DNA from: Bacilli bacterium | Lineage (GTDB): Bacteria; Bacillota_I; Bacilli_A; RF39; UBA660 | Assembly: GCA_017404385.1 (NCBI GenBank) | Contig: JAFRCK010000042.1 | Coordinates: 1-37,091 of the forward strand | Reading direction: 5' to 3' | Length of the DNA stretch: 37,091 nt | Part shown: positions 9,089 to 17,505 of the stretch, in pieces | Layout: each line of letters opens with the position of its first letter | How positions within the stretch are numbered: position 1 is the stretch's first letter | Notes under the pieces: generated by a model | The model's database searches: none | Told to the model about the DNA's origin: nothing | The model's input: the letters and a program-made list of their open reading frames with translations, nothing else | Program-made: the position numbers and the translations under genes

Positions 9089-10273
9089 ATGGCAAAAGAA
9101 AAATTTGATCGTTCAAAACCACATGTTAACATTGGTACTATTGGACACGTTGACCATGGTAAAACTACTTTATCTGCAGCTATCTCAAAGAGACAAGCAG
9201 AAAAAGGAATGGGTCAATTTAAAGATTATGCTGAAATAGATGGAACACCTGAAGAACAACAAAGAGGTATTACTATCACAACAGCACATATCGAATATGA
9301 AACTGAAAAGAGACACTATGCACACGTAGACTGCCCAGGACACGCTGACTATGTTAAAAACATGATTACTGGTGCTGCTCAAATGGACGGAGCTATCTTA
9401 GTTATAGCTGCTACAGATGGTGCTATGGCTCAAACAAGAGAACATATCTTACTAGCTCACCAAGTTGGTGTACCAAGAATCGTTGTATTCATCAACAAGT
9501 GTGATATGGTAGATGATCCAGAAATGTTAGAATTAATTGAAATGGATGTTAGAGAATTATTAACTAAATATGGCTATGACGGAGATAACACTCCATTCGT
9601 ATATGGTTCTGCATTAAAAGCATTAGAAGGAGATCCAGAATACGTTAAGAAGATTGACGAATTAATGGATATCGTTGATGAATATATCCCAACTCCAGAA
9701 AGAGATGTTGATAAGCCATTCTTAATGAGTATTGAAGATGTATTCACTATTACTGGTAGAGGTACAGTTGTTACTGGACGTGTTGAAAGAGGAAGATTAA
9801 ATATTAACGAAGAAGTTGAAATCGTTGGTATTAAAGATACTCAAAAAACAGTTGCTACTGGTATCGAAATGTTCAGAAAGCAATTAGATTACGCTGAAGC
9901 TGGAGATAACGCTGGTGTATTACTACGTGGTATCAACAGAGAAGACGTAGAAAGAGGACAAGTTCTTGCTAAACCAGGAAGTGTTACTCCACATACTAAA
10001 TTTGAATGCCAAGTTTATGTATTAAGTAAAGAAGAAGGTGGAAGACATACTCCATTCTTCACAAACTATCGTCCACAATTCTATTTCAGAACTACTGACG
10101 TTACAGGTGTTGTAACATTACCAGAAGGAACTGAAATGGTTATGCCTGGAGATAATGTTTCAATGACAGTTGAATTAATTTGCCCAATTGCCTTAGAAGA
10201 AGGAACTGAATTCTCAATCAGAGAAGGCGGAAGAACAGTTGGTGCTGGTAAAGTAACTAAAATTATTAAATAG
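9089..10273 (+). CDS. tuf: Elongation factor Tu
   Basis: EF-Tu delivers aminoacyl-tRNA to the ribosomal A site. At 394 residues it has normal length with intact [22 protein letters not shown] and the C-terminal [23 protein letters not shown] lies before the ATG, and a terminator lies just downstream. It is the last gene of the str operon and probably has its own promoter. Small deviations from the commonest bacterial sequence are [10 protein letters not shown] instead of DGPMPQTREH, and [11 protein letters not shown] in switch I instead of the commoner IDNAPEEKERG. Confidence 0.99.
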   Translation: MAKEKFDRSKPHVNIGTIGHVDHGKTTLSAAISKRQAEKGMGQFKDYAEIDGTPEEQQRGITITTAHIEYETEKRHYAHVDCPGHADYVKNMITGAAQMDGAILVIAATDGAMAQTREHILLAHQVGVPRIVVFINKCDMVDDPEMLELIEMDVRELLTKYGYDGDNTPFVYGSALKALEGDPEYVKKIDELMDIVDEYIPTPERDVDKPFLMSIEDVFTITGRGTVVTGRVERGRLNINEEVEIVGIKDTQKTVATGIEMFRKQLDYAEAGDNAGVLLRGINREDVERGQVLAKPGSVTPHTKFECQVYVLSKEEGGRHTPFFTNYRPQFYFRTTDVTGVVTLPEGTEMVMPGDNVSMTVELICPIALEEGTEFSIREGGRTVGAGKVTKIIK

Positions 10274-10280
10274 TTATTTA

Positions 10281-10308
10281 AAAGAGATGATTTTCATCTC
10301 TTTTTTTA
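10281..10308 (+). terminator. Rho-independent terminator of the str operon
   Basis: AAAGAGATGA pairs with TCATCTCTTT around a short TTT loop and is followed by a T-run. It lies 8 bp after the tuf stop codon. Confidence 0.9.
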
Positions 10309-10316
10309 TTGTTTTA

Positions 10317-10325
10317 TGTTATAAT
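10317..10325 (+). promoter_or_regulatory. Extended -10 promoter
   Basis: TG-T-TATAAT (10317-10325) lies just past the tuf terminator and 34 bp before the next start codon. No convincing -35 is visible; the T-rich terminator tail occupies that position. Confidence 0.65.
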
Positions 10326-10358
10326 GGAAATACACGATTTTTTGTAACAGGAGGGTTT

Positions 10359-10880
10359 ATGAACAAAGATAGTGAAATAAAAAAATTAGAAGAAAAATAT
10401 AATGTTATAAGCAAAGAATTAGAATCATCTGAAGTTGAATTAAATGATTTATTAAATGACGATGTTGTCATGAGATATTTAGATTTAAAAGATAAGGTAG
10501 AACAATTAAGATTTGCTAAGAACCAAGCCTATAGCTCATATGTTAGATATGAACAAATGGTTTGTCCACATGAAGTATACTTTTTTAGAAAACAGTATAA
10601 AAAGAGAATGATGTATACTCCTGAATTCTTATGTTTAAACTGTGGAAAAATGGTTAAAGGAATGTTACCTGAAAGTAAAATAGTAATTAATCAAGATTAT
10701 ATTGAGGAAGACTCGAGAACTTATTTTGGTGATTATGATGAATATGAACTTCTTGCTATAGAATATAAAAGATTAAAAGAAGAAGATAGATCTAAGGAAG
10801 AAATTGTAGAAATCTTAACAGAAGAAATAAGTAAAAAATATAAAAAAAGGGATATTCCATTTAAATTAATTAGAAAATAA
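10359..10880 (+). CDS. Coiled-coil protein with zinc-ribbon-like Cys/His cluster, unknown function
   Basis: I do not recognise this 173-residue soluble protein. The first 65 residues are strongly charged heptad-like helix (KKLEEKYNVISKELESSEVE). CPH near residue 69 and CLNC near 92 could form a Cys-His-Cys-Cys metal site. The C-terminal third is again helical and highly charged (EYKRLKEEDRSKEEIVEIL). The start is ATG 10359, after a clear GGAGGG. The longer upstream reading frame would begin inside the tuf terminator. It is a monocistronic unit between two terminators, facing the FemABX gene. There is no signal peptide or TM segment. Confidence 0.75.
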   Translation: MNKDSEIKKLEEKYNVISKELESSEVELNDLLNDDVVMRYLDLKDKVEQLRFAKNQAYSSYVRYEQMVCPHEVYFFRKQYKKRMMYTPEFLCLNCGKMVKGMLPESKIVINQDYIEEDSRTYFGDYDEYELLAIEYKRLKEEDRSKEEIVEILTEEISKKYKKRDIPFKLIRK

Positions 10881-10912
10881 AAAGAAATTCTTTGTGAATT
10901 TCTTTTCTTTTT
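10881..10912. terminator. Bidirectional terminator between convergent genes
   Basis: AAAGAAATTC (10881-10890) and GAATTTCTTT (10896-10905) pair around a 5-nt loop. T-rich tails occur on both strands. It serves the coiled-coil gene on the + strand and probably the FemABX gene on the - strand. Confidence 0.8.
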
Positions 10913-12176
10913 ATAATACTGGTGTATTTAACCAAGTTAGAATAGGATTTATTTTTTCATATACTGTTCTTTTATGTTTATTAATTACAAATGTAAATTC
11001 TCCTATATATTCATCTATATGAGATCCAAAACCTAGTTTAAACTTAGTTAAACCATATAATTCAGACATTTTATTAAAATCTCCTGATATACCATTTAAA
11101 TGGAATCTGTTATAACCTTCTCTATGATATTTTTCCATTACTTGATATATTAAATAGTGTATTGGACAATATGATTTAAAATCTTTGTCAACTCCACATA
11201 TTAAGAAAAATATTTCTTTATTATATTTTATTATACCTGCAGAAGCTACTATTTTTTGAGTAGGGTATTCTTTAAATAGATTAGTAGCATTTACGATATT
11301 CTGTTTATAATTATTTAATAATGTATCTGAATGCATTTTTCTTTTTATAATATTATTTGTATTGTTACTATTAGTATTCTCTTCTAATTCTAAATTTATT
11401 GCGTTATTTCTGGCTTCTTCTTCTTCATATAATAATTTACTTTTTTCAACATATTTAGATGTATTTAAGTTAGAAAAATATATTTCAAACATGTCTTCTT
11501 TTCCAAATATTTCATACATATCTAAATAATAGTTTAATTTTCTAGAATGTTTCTTTTCAACAAATTCATAAAAAGTTCTTATGTCTTCAGGGGCACCTTT
11601 TATAACTTCAATTCCTAGTTTTTCTGCTTTTCTTATTTTGTTTCTTTTTTCTTTAGTATATTTATAAAAAATATTATCTTCATCTTTAAATTCAGCTACT
11701 GCATTCCATCTTGGTTTTAAGTTTTCAAAATTTAGATTATAACCATTATGCTCATAACCTAGTGAGATTAAATTATCTATTATGACTTGATTATCTACCC
11801 CAGGTATCTCTTGCCCTTTATTATCTCTAGTCTTATAAATAATTGCCGGATCTATTTTAATAAACATGAAGTTTCTTTTAATTAAATATTCTTTTAATGC
11901 TGCGGTAAAATTTTTAACTAAGTCAAAATCATTAAAGTCTATTAAAAATCCTCTTGGACAATAACCCCATTTATATCCAATAAATACTTTATTAACACAT
12001 ATTAAAGTTGCAGCGATTATAGTATTAGTAGCTTCATCAATGTATCCTAAATAATAGTCATCAAATTGGTGTCTATCCATAAGCATACCATATTCTACAG
12101 TTTGACAAAAATGTTTATATGGATATTCATTAGAGAATCTTTTAAAATCATCTGCTTGCATTTCAACTATTTTCAT
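10911..12176 (-). CDS. FemABX-family peptidoglycan interpeptide-bridge aminoacyltransferase
   Basis: This family adds amino acids from aminoacyl-tRNA to the lysine side chain of lipid II stem peptides in the cytoplasm. The product is 421 residues, matching the family. It has two GNAT-like halves: the N-terminal one carries FCQTVEYG and GYKWGYCPRG, and the C-terminal one carries HYLIYQVMEKYHREGYNRFHLNGISG. Between them lies the long charged helical arm (about residues 215-310) typical of FemA/FemX. GGAGT precedes the start on the - strand. It is divergent from eno. Which amino acid is added cannot be told from sequence. The gene implies a peptidoglycan wall with branched stem peptides. Confidence 0.9.
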   Translation of the reverse strand: MKIVEMQADDFKRFSNEYPYKHFCQTVEYGMLMDRHQFDDYYLGYIDEATNTIIAATLICVNKVFIGYKWGYCPRGFLIDFNDFDLVKNFTAALKEYLIKRNFMFIKIDPAIIYKTRDNKGQEIPGVDNQVIIDNLISLGYEHNGYNLNFENLKPRWNAVAEFKDEDNIFYKYTKEKRNKIRKAEKLGIEVIKGAPEDIRTFYEFVEKKHSRKLNYYLDMYEIFGKEDMFEIYFSNLNTSKYVEKSKLLYEEEEARNNAINLELEENTNSNNTNNIIKRKMHSDTLLNNYKQNIVNATNLFKEYPTQKIVASAGIIKYNKEIFFLICGVDKDFKSYCPIHYLIYQVMEKYHREGYNRFHLNGISGDFNKMSELYGLTKFKLGFGSHIDEYIGEFTFVINKHKRTVYEKINPILTWLNTPVL

Positions 12177-12197
12177 ACTATCACTCCAATTATTTTA

Positions 12198-12206
12198 ATT
12201 ATAACA
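12198..12206 (-). promoter_or_regulatory. Extended -10 promoter of the FemABX gene
   Basis: On the - strand TG-T-TATAAT lies 22 bp before the start codon. It shares the 117-bp divergent region with eno. No clear -35 is seen. Confidence 0.6.
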
Positions 12207-12267
12207 TATTTAATTAAAAATAATAGTAAAAATAAGTTATTTTTATTCCTTATTGTAAAAAAAATAG

Positions 12268-12273
12268 TATAAT
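12268..12273 (+). promoter_or_regulatory. -10 box of the eno promoter
   Basis: A TATAAT hexamer lies 20 bp before the eno start codon. The sequence 17 bp upstream (ATTCCT) is a poor -35. The 5' leader would be very short, about 13 nt. Confidence 0.5.
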
Positions 12274-12293
12274 AATGAGTGGAAGGTGATTAT

Positions 12294-13532
12294 ATGAGTA
12301 AAATTAAAAATATAGTAGGAAGAGAAATATTAGATTCAAGAGGAAATCCAACAGTAGAAGTTGATGTGTTTTTTGATAATGGAATAATGGGAAGAGCTGC
12401 TGTTCCATCAGGAGCATCTACTGGTGAAAGAGAGGCTCTTGAATTAAGAGATGCTGATCCATCTAGATTTATGGGAAAAGGAGTTTTGAAAGCCGTAAAT
12501 AACGTTAATGGTCCATTAAAAGAAGCTTTAATTGGTTTTGAAGGAACTCAAAAAGAATTAGATTATAAAATGATTGAATTAGATGGTACTGAAACTAAAT
12601 CAAGATTTGGTGCGAATGCAATTTTAGGTATTTCTATGGCATTCATGAAAGCTTGCGCTTTAGAAGAAGGTAAGCCATTACATGAATATGTTTGCGATAC
12701 ATTTGGTGATGGAAATATGAGTGAACCTAGACCAATGATGAATATTATTAATGGTGGTGCTCATGCTGACAATAAACTAGATTTTCAAGAATATATGATT
12801 ATACCAATAAGAGATACAATTAAAGAAAGAGTTAGAGTAGGTGCTGAAGTATTCCATAATTTAAAGAGTGTATTAAAAGAAAAGGGATTAGTTACTTCAG
12901 TTGGAGATGAAGGCGGTTTTGCACCAGATCTTAATTCAAATGCTGAAGGATTTGAATTAATAATGGAAGCTATTAAAAGAGCTGGTTATAAACCTGGAGA
13001 AGATGTTTGTATGGCAATAGATGTTGCTGCTTCTGAATTTTATGAAAATGGTAAATATAATTTAGTAGGAGAAGGAAGAAATCTTACTACTGAAGAACTA
13101 ATTGAATACTATGAAGAACTAGTTAATAAATATCCAATTATTTCTATTGAAGATCCAGTAGATGAAAATGATTGGGATGGCTTTAGATTAGTTACAGAAA
13201 GAATAGGTGATAAAGTTCAATTAGTTGGAGATGATTTATTTGTCACTAATAAAAAATGTCTTCAAATGGGTATAGATAATCATGCCGGTAATGCAATTCT
13301 TTTAAAAGTTAATCAAATAGGTACTATTACTGAAACTTTAGAAACTATTGATTTAGCTAGAAAGAATAATTATAAAACTGTTATTTCTCATAGAAGTGGA
13401 GAAACAGAAGATACAACTATAGCATCTTTAGCAGTTGGCTTAAACTTAGGACAAATTAAAACAGGATCTATGTCTAGAACTGATAGAATTTGTAAATATA
13501 ATGAATTAATAAGAATAGAAGAAGAATTATAA
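12294..13532 (+). CDS. eno: Enolase
   Basis: Enolase converts 2-phosphoglycerate to phosphoenolpyruvate in glycolysis. The product is 412 residues, slightly shorter than the usual 430 or so, but no motif is missing. It has [17 protein letters not shown], the catalytic Glu206 in GDEGGFAP, Lys338 in [10 protein letters not shown], and [13 protein letters not shown]. The start is ATG 12294, after GGAAGGTG. An in-frame GTG at 12279 is less likely because it precedes that ribosome binding site. It stands apart from other glycolytic genes in this window. A terminator hairpin overlaps its stop codon. Confidence 0.98.
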   Translation: MSKIKNIVGREILDSRGNPTVEVDVFFDNGIMGRAAVPSGASTGEREALELRDADPSRFMGKGVLKAVNNVNGPLKEALIGFEGTQKELDYKMIELDGTETKSRFGANAILGISMAFMKACALEEGKPLHEYVCDTFGDGNMSEPRPMMNIINGGAHADNKLDFQEYMIIPIRDTIKERVRVGAEVFHNLKSVLKEKGLVTSVGDEGGFAPDLNSNAEGFELIMEAIKRAGYKPGEDVCMAIDVAASEFYENGKYNLVGEGRNLTTEELIEYYEELVNKYPIISIEDPVDENDWDGFRLVTERIGDKVQLVGDDLFVTNKKCLQMGIDNHAGNAILLKVNQIGTITETLETIDLARKNNYKTVISHRSGETEDTTIASLAVGLNLGQIKTGSMSRTDRICKYNELIRIEEEL

Positions 13533-13545
13533 TTCTTCTTTTTTC
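13520..13545 (+). terminator. Rho-independent terminator of eno
   Basis: AGAAGAATTA and TAATTCTTCT form a perfect palindrome, followed by a T-run. The eno stop codon (13530-13532) is in its 3' arm. Confidence 0.85.
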
Positions 13546-13586
13546 ATAATATTTTGTTCATAGAATATACTTTATTAGGTGAGACT

Positions 13587-14504
13587 ATGGATGGAATATT
13601 TTTTTTAGTACTTGCATTTTTAGTTGCTTTTTCAAGTATAAAATTATCATATTATGGTGATGCATTAAGTAAACAAACAAAACTTGGTTCTGCTTTTATA
13701 GGTGGATTACTTATCGCATCCATAACTAGTTTGCCTGAATTTATAACTAGTATTTCAGCAGTATTAATAAATAATCCAGCTCTTTCTTTTGGAGATATAC
13801 TAGGTAGTAATATGTTTAATATCTTTGTATTATCTTTATATAATATCTGGTTTTTTAAACAAAACTTATTTAAAAATACTAATAAAAAATATATTATAGA
13901 GTGTGTTATTCTTATAACTGAATATTTACTAATATTAGTTGCTACATATATAAATTTTGTTGATATAGTAACAGTCAGTTTATTGTTTATGTATTTTTTA
14001 TATACAATTAAAGTAATAAAAAATAAAAATGAAGAAATAGATTCCTCTTTTAATGAAAAATATATTGGAATTAAGTTTATATTTTTTTCAATAGTATTAA
14101 TAGTTCTAAGTATATTACTAACATTAGAAGCAGATAAAATAACTCATATTTATCCTAAAATATCTAGTAGTTCAATAGGTGCGATTTTGCTTGGAATAAC
14201 CACCTCATTACCTGAAGTAGTCTCGACTTATGCATTAATTAAATATAAAAATTATAATATGGCTATATCTAATATACTAGGCAGTAATATATTTAACTTT
14301 CTTGTTCTTGCTATTTCAGATATATTTATAAGAAACAATCATATATATAATTATTCAGATTCATATTCATATATGTATTTATTTGGTGGAATAATAATAA
14401 CAACTCTTTTATTAATGTGTATTTATAAGAAAAAACACTTACTTTTACTTTCTATAATAATGAGTTTAAGTTATTTGTTAGTTTGGTATTTTCAATTTAG
14501 ATAA
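13587..14504 (+). CDS. Cation/calcium antiporter of the CaCA family (YrbG-like)
   Basis: This integral membrane protein probably exchanges Ca2+ (or K+) for Na+ or H+. It has 305 residues, about ten TM helices and the two inverted alpha repeats of the CaCA superfamily. The first carries ASITSLPEFITS (about 44-55) and DILGSNMFNI. The second carries GITTSLPEVVS (about 203-213) and NILGSNIFNF, so the acidic cation-binding Glu is present in both. I chose ATG 13587, after GGTGAG; an in-frame TTG 33 bp upstream is possible but lies too close to the eno terminator. The transported ion cannot be settled from sequence. Confidence 0.88.
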   Translation: MDGIFFLVLAFLVAFSSIKLSYYGDALSKQTKLGSAFIGGLLIASITSLPEFITSISAVLINNPALSFGDILGSNMFNIFVLSLYNIWFFKQNLFKNTNKKYIIECVILITEYLLILVATYINFVDIVTVSLLFMYFLYTIKVIKNKNEEIDSSFNEKYIGIKFIFFSIVLIVLSILLTLEADKITHIYPKISSSSIGAILLGITTSLPEVVSTYALIKYKNYNMAISNILGSNIFNFLVLAISDIFIRNNHIYNYSDSYSYMYLFGGIIITTLLLMCIYKKKHLLLLSIIMSLSYLLVWYFQFR

Positions 14505-14508
14505 AATG

Positions 14509-14517
14509 TGTTAAAAT
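14509..14517 (+). promoter_or_regulatory. Extended -10 promoter of secG
   Basis: TG-T-TAAAAT (14509-14517) lies 25 bp before the secG ATG. There is no convincing -35. Confidence 0.5.
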
Positions 14518-14542
14518 ACTATTGTTGACTGGAGGAAATAGC

Positions 14543-14758
14543 ATGGAAATTGTATTAATGGTAACATCAATTTTATTAATAGTAGTTGTTTTATTACAAA
14601 GTGATAAATCAGAATCAGCTTCTAATATATTAATGGGTGGTAATACTGAATTATTTGCTCAAAGAAAAGAAAGAGGATTCGAATTATTTATAAGTCGTTT
14701 TACAATGGTATTAGGAATTGTATTCTTCTTAATTTGTGTAATTATGTCATTAATATAA
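14543..14758 (+). CDS. secG: Preprotein translocase subunit SecG
   Basis: SecG is the small non-essential subunit of the SecYEG channel. It has 71 residues and two TM helices (about 2-20 and 48-70) around a cytoplasmic loop with VVLLQSDKSESASNILMGG and ELFAQRKERGFE, matching SecG from Gram-positives. The start ATG 14543 follows TGGAGGAAAT. An in-frame TTG at 14522 is upstream of that site and unlikely. The order secG-rnr-smpB is typical of Firmicutes. Here a terminator separates secG from rnr. Confidence 0.93.
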   Translation: MEIVLMVTSILLIVVVLLQSDKSESASNILMGGNTELFAQRKERGFELFISRFTMVLGIVFFLICVIMSLI

Positions 14759-14759
14759 G

Positions 14760-14785
14760 CTATAACTAAAAGTTATAGTTTTTTT
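14760..14785 (+). terminator. Rho-independent terminator between secG and rnr
   Basis: CTATAACT pairs with AGTTATAG around AAA and is followed by seven T. It begins 2 bp after the secG stop codon. Confidence 0.88.
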
Positions 14786-14797
14786 ATTTGTATTTTA

Positions 14798-14806
14798 TGA
14801 TAAAAT
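14798..14806 (+). promoter_or_regulatory. Extended -10 promoter of rnr-smpB
   Basis: TG-A-TAAAAT (14798-14806) lies 20 bp before the rnr ATG and just past the secG terminator. It would give a very short leader. Confidence 0.5.
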
Positions 14807-14825
14807 TAAATTATGGAGGCACATT

Positions 14826-16952
14826 ATGAGAGATGTTGTTTTAGAATTATTAAAAGGAAAAGATAAAGCGCTAGATTCTATGGAAATAGCTAATGAATTA
14901 AAATTAACTTCAGTAAGTGAAGTAACTTCTTTATTAGAGATACTTAATTCATTAGAAGAAGAAATGCTTATTTATAAGACAAGAAAAGATAAGTATATGT
15001 TATTTGATAATAGTCATTTAATGAAAGGTAGAATTTCTGTTAATAAGAAAGGATTTGCTTTTGTAACAGTAGAGGGCGTTGTAGAAGATTACTATATAGA
15101 TGAAAGTAATATAAATGGAGCATTAAATAATGATATAGTTGTTATTGAACCTATAAAAGGAACTGGTAAGAAGACTGAAGCAAGAGTAATAAAAGTATTA
15201 AAACAAGAGAATAATTTAATTGTAGGTGAATTTAATATTGTTAATGGTGAACCAAAATTTACACCTGATGATGATAAATTAAAAATAGAAGTAATAATTG
15301 ATAAAAATGATTTAGATGATCTAGTAGATGGTCATAAAATACAAGTATCCATCACCAAGGAACTAAGTAGATATAAGTATCTAGGTTCGGTAACAAAGAT
15401 AATAGGACATAAAAATGATCCAGGGGTTGATATTTTATCAATCATGTATAAGTATGAAATTAATGATGTGTTTAATGAAGCAGTAATGGAAGAAGTAGAT
15501 AAATTACCGAGTGAAGTATTAAAAAATGAAATTGATGGTAGAAAAGATTTAAGGGATAAAACTATTTTTACTATAGATGGTGATGATACTAAAGATATAG
15601 ATGATGCGATTAGTATAGAAAAAAAAGGTGATAACTACATATTAGGAGTCCATATCGCAGATGTATCTTATTATGTTAAAGAAGGTACTGAACTATATAA
15701 AGAAGCTATGGATAGAGGAACATCAGTTTATTTAGCAGATAGGGTAGTTCCTATGCTTCCACATAAATTAAGTAATGGAATATGTTCATTAAATCCGAAT
15801 GTAGATAGATTAGCTATATCATGTGTTATGGAAATAACACCAGATGGCAAAGTTGTAGATCACGATATATTTGAAAGTGTTATTAGATCAAGAATACAAA
15901 TGACTTATAAGAAGGTAAATAAAATTTTGAATGATGAAGAAACTCCAGAAGGATATGAAGAATTTGTAAGTGATTTAAAACTAATGGAAGAATTAGCAAA
16001 TATTCTTCGTAAAGAAAAATTATCTAGAGGATATTTAGATTTTGATGCAAAAGAGGCAAAAATAATTGTTGATGATACTGGTAAAGCAATTGATGTGGTA
16101 TTAAGAGATAGAGGAAAGGGAGAAAATCTAATTGAAGACTTTATGATAGTTGCGAATGAAACAGTCGCATCACATTTATTCTATTTAAATTATCCATCAA
16201 TTTATAGAGTGCATGAAATACCAGATGATGATAAAATAAAAGATTTTATTAACGCTATATCAGTAATGGGAATAAATGTTACAGGGAAAAAAGAATTTTC
16301 AAATCCTAGAAATTTAAAAGCAATACTTGATCAATTAAGAGATAGAGAAGAGTTTGATATATTATCAAATATGCTTTTAAGATGCATGAGAAAAGCAGAA
16401 TATAAAGATCAAAATTTAGGACATTATGGATTAGGTTCTAAATGTTATACACATTTTACTTCACCAATTAGAAGATTTCCTGATACAACAGTTCATAATT
16501 TATTAAGAAAGTACATATTTAATGAACCAGAACAAAAAGAATTGAATAAATTAATTGATTATTATAAGGATGTACTTCCTGAAATAGCGCTTCATTCTTC
16601 TGAAAAAGAAAGGGCATCTATTGATTGTGAGAGAGAAGTAGAAGATATGAAAATGGCAGAATATATGGAAAGCCATATTGGAGAAGAATATGACGGAATA
16701 ATAGATTCTATAATGAATTTTGGAATGTTTATATGTTTACCTAATATGATTGAAGGACTTGTTAAATATGAGAATATAACTGGTGATTATTTTGAATATA
16801 ATGAAGAAACTCAAATGCTTATAGGGAAAAAATCAGGTAAAAAATATAGAATGGGTCAAAAAGTTAGAGTAAAATGCATAGCGGCATCTAAAGAAAATAG
16901 TACTATTGATTTTTCTATAGTAGAGGGTGGTAAAAATGGAAATACTAAATAG
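14826..16952 (+). CDS. rnr: Ribonuclease R
   Basis: RNase R is a processive 3'-5' exoribonuclease that degrades structured RNA and works with tmRNA-SmpB in quality control. The product is 708 residues. It has an N-terminal winged-helix region (1-65), cold-shock-like OB folds (about 68-210), an RNB domain with the acidic catalytic cluster DGDDTKDIDDAIS (about 250-262) and HIADVSYYVKEG, and a C-terminal S1 domain (about 619-700). TGGAGGC precedes the ATG. Its end overlaps smpB by 17 nt, so the two are co-translated. Confidence 0.97.
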   Translation: MRDVVLELLKGKDKALDSMEIANELKLTSVSEVTSLLEILNSLEEEMLIYKTRKDKYMLFDNSHLMKGRISVNKKGFAFVTVEGVVEDYYIDESNINGALNNDIVVIEPIKGTGKKTEARVIKVLKQENNLIVGEFNIVNGEPKFTPDDDKLKIEVIIDKNDLDDLVDGHKIQVSITKELSRYKYLGSVTKIIGHKNDPGVDILSIMYKYEINDVFNEAVMEEVDKLPSEVLKNEIDGRKDLRDKTIFTIDGDDTKDIDDAISIEKKGDNYILGVHIADVSYYVKEGTELYKEAMDRGTSVYLADRVVPMLPHKLSNGICSLNPNVDRLAISCVMEITPDGKVVDHDIFESVIRSRIQMTYKKVNKILNDEETPEGYEEFVSDLKLMEELANILRKEKLSRGYLDFDAKEAKIIVDDTGKAIDVVLRDRGKGENLIEDFMIVANETVASHLFYLNYPSIYRVHEIPDDDKIKDFINAISVMGINVTGKKEFSNPRNLKAILDQLRDREEFDILSNMLLRCMRKAEYKDQNLGHYGLGSKCYTHFTSPIRRFPDTTVHNLLRKYIFNEPEQKELNKLIDYYKDVLPEIALHSSEKERASIDCEREVEDMKMAEYMESHIGEEYDGIIDSIMNFGMFICLPNMIEGLVKYENITGDYFEYNEETQMLIGKKSGKKYRMGQKVRVKCIAASKENSTIDFSIVEGGKNGNTK

Positions 16953-17376
16953 AAAAGCAAGATTTGATTATGAGATATTTGATACTTTAGAAGTAGGTAT
17001 TGTACTTTCTGGTACAGAAATAAAATCAATAAGAAAAGGTTCTTGTAATTTAAAAGATAGTTACATTATTATTAAAAATAATGAAGCGTTTATTCTTAAT
17101 ATGCATATATCAGCATATAAAGAAGGTAGTATTTTTAATGAAGAAGAAACAAGAACAAGAAAGTTATTACTTCATAAAAGTGAAATATTAAAATTAAAAG
17201 ATAAGATATCCATTAAAGGTTTTACTATAGTACCATTAAAATTATATTTTAAAAATGGATTAGCCAAACTTGAAATAGGGGTTGCTAAAGGTAAACATAC
17301 ATATGATAAAAAAGAATCTATTAAAGAAAAAGATATAAAAAGAGAAACAGATAAAGCGTTAAAAAATAGATATTAA
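16936..17376 (+). CDS. smpB: SsrA-binding protein SmpB
   Basis: SmpB binds tmRNA and brings it to stalled ribosomes. The product is 146 residues with ILNRKARFDYEI, GIVLSGTEIKSIRKG, NLKDSYIIIKN and GLAKLEIGVAKGKHTYDK, plus a basic C-terminal tail ending KRETDKALKNRY. The start is ATG 16936, which has GAGGG upstream inside rnr. The in-frame GTG 9 nt earlier would be too close to that site. tmRNA itself (ssrA) is not in the following gap. Confidence 0.96.
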   Translation: MEILNRKARFDYEIFDTLEVGIVLSGTEIKSIRKGSCNLKDSYIIIKNNEAFILNMHISAYKEGSIFNEEETRTRKLLLHKSEILKLKDKISIKGFTIVPLKLYFKNGLAKLEIGVAKGKHTYDKKESIKEKDIKRETDKALKNRY

Positions 17377-17380
17377 GTGG

Positions 17381-17396
17381 AAAATGCACAATAGTA
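17381..17396 (+). repeat. Partial copy of the Fic-flanking palindrome arm
   Basis: AAAATGCACAATA matches the left arm of the full palindrome 40 bp downstream but lacks the second arm. It may be a remnant copy or a single half-site. Confidence 0.55.
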
Positions 17397-17420
17397 GTGA
17401 AAAAAAGGTCTAAAAAAGTA

Positions 17421-17460
17421 AAAAATGCACAATATTTTGAAAATATTGTGCATTTTTATT
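17421..17460 (+). terminator. 37-bp palindrome upstream of fic, probable smpB terminator
   Basis: Two 18-nt arms (17421-17438 and 17440-17457) are perfect reverse complements around a single base, with core ATGCACAATATT and a T-run on the 3' side. It should terminate rnr-smpB transcription. It has a near twin of the same length after the fic gene (18588-18624), so it is also one half of a flanking repeat pair. Confidence 0.8.
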
Positions 17461-17478
17461 TACTTTTATAAAAAATTA

Positions 17479-17487
17479 TGTTACATT
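17479..17487 (+). promoter_or_regulatory. Possible extended -10 promoter of fic
   Basis: TG-T-TACATT lies 18 bp before the fic ATG and just after the palindrome. The hexamer is a weak match to TATAAT. Confidence 0.3.
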
Positions 17488-17505
17488 TTTATAGAGGTGA
17501 TTTTA

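Noticed and set aside
17377..17505. Search for tmRNA (ssrA) after smpB
   Set aside because: The gap is 129 bp and filled by palindromes. No tRNA-like acceptor ends or tag reading frame are visible.
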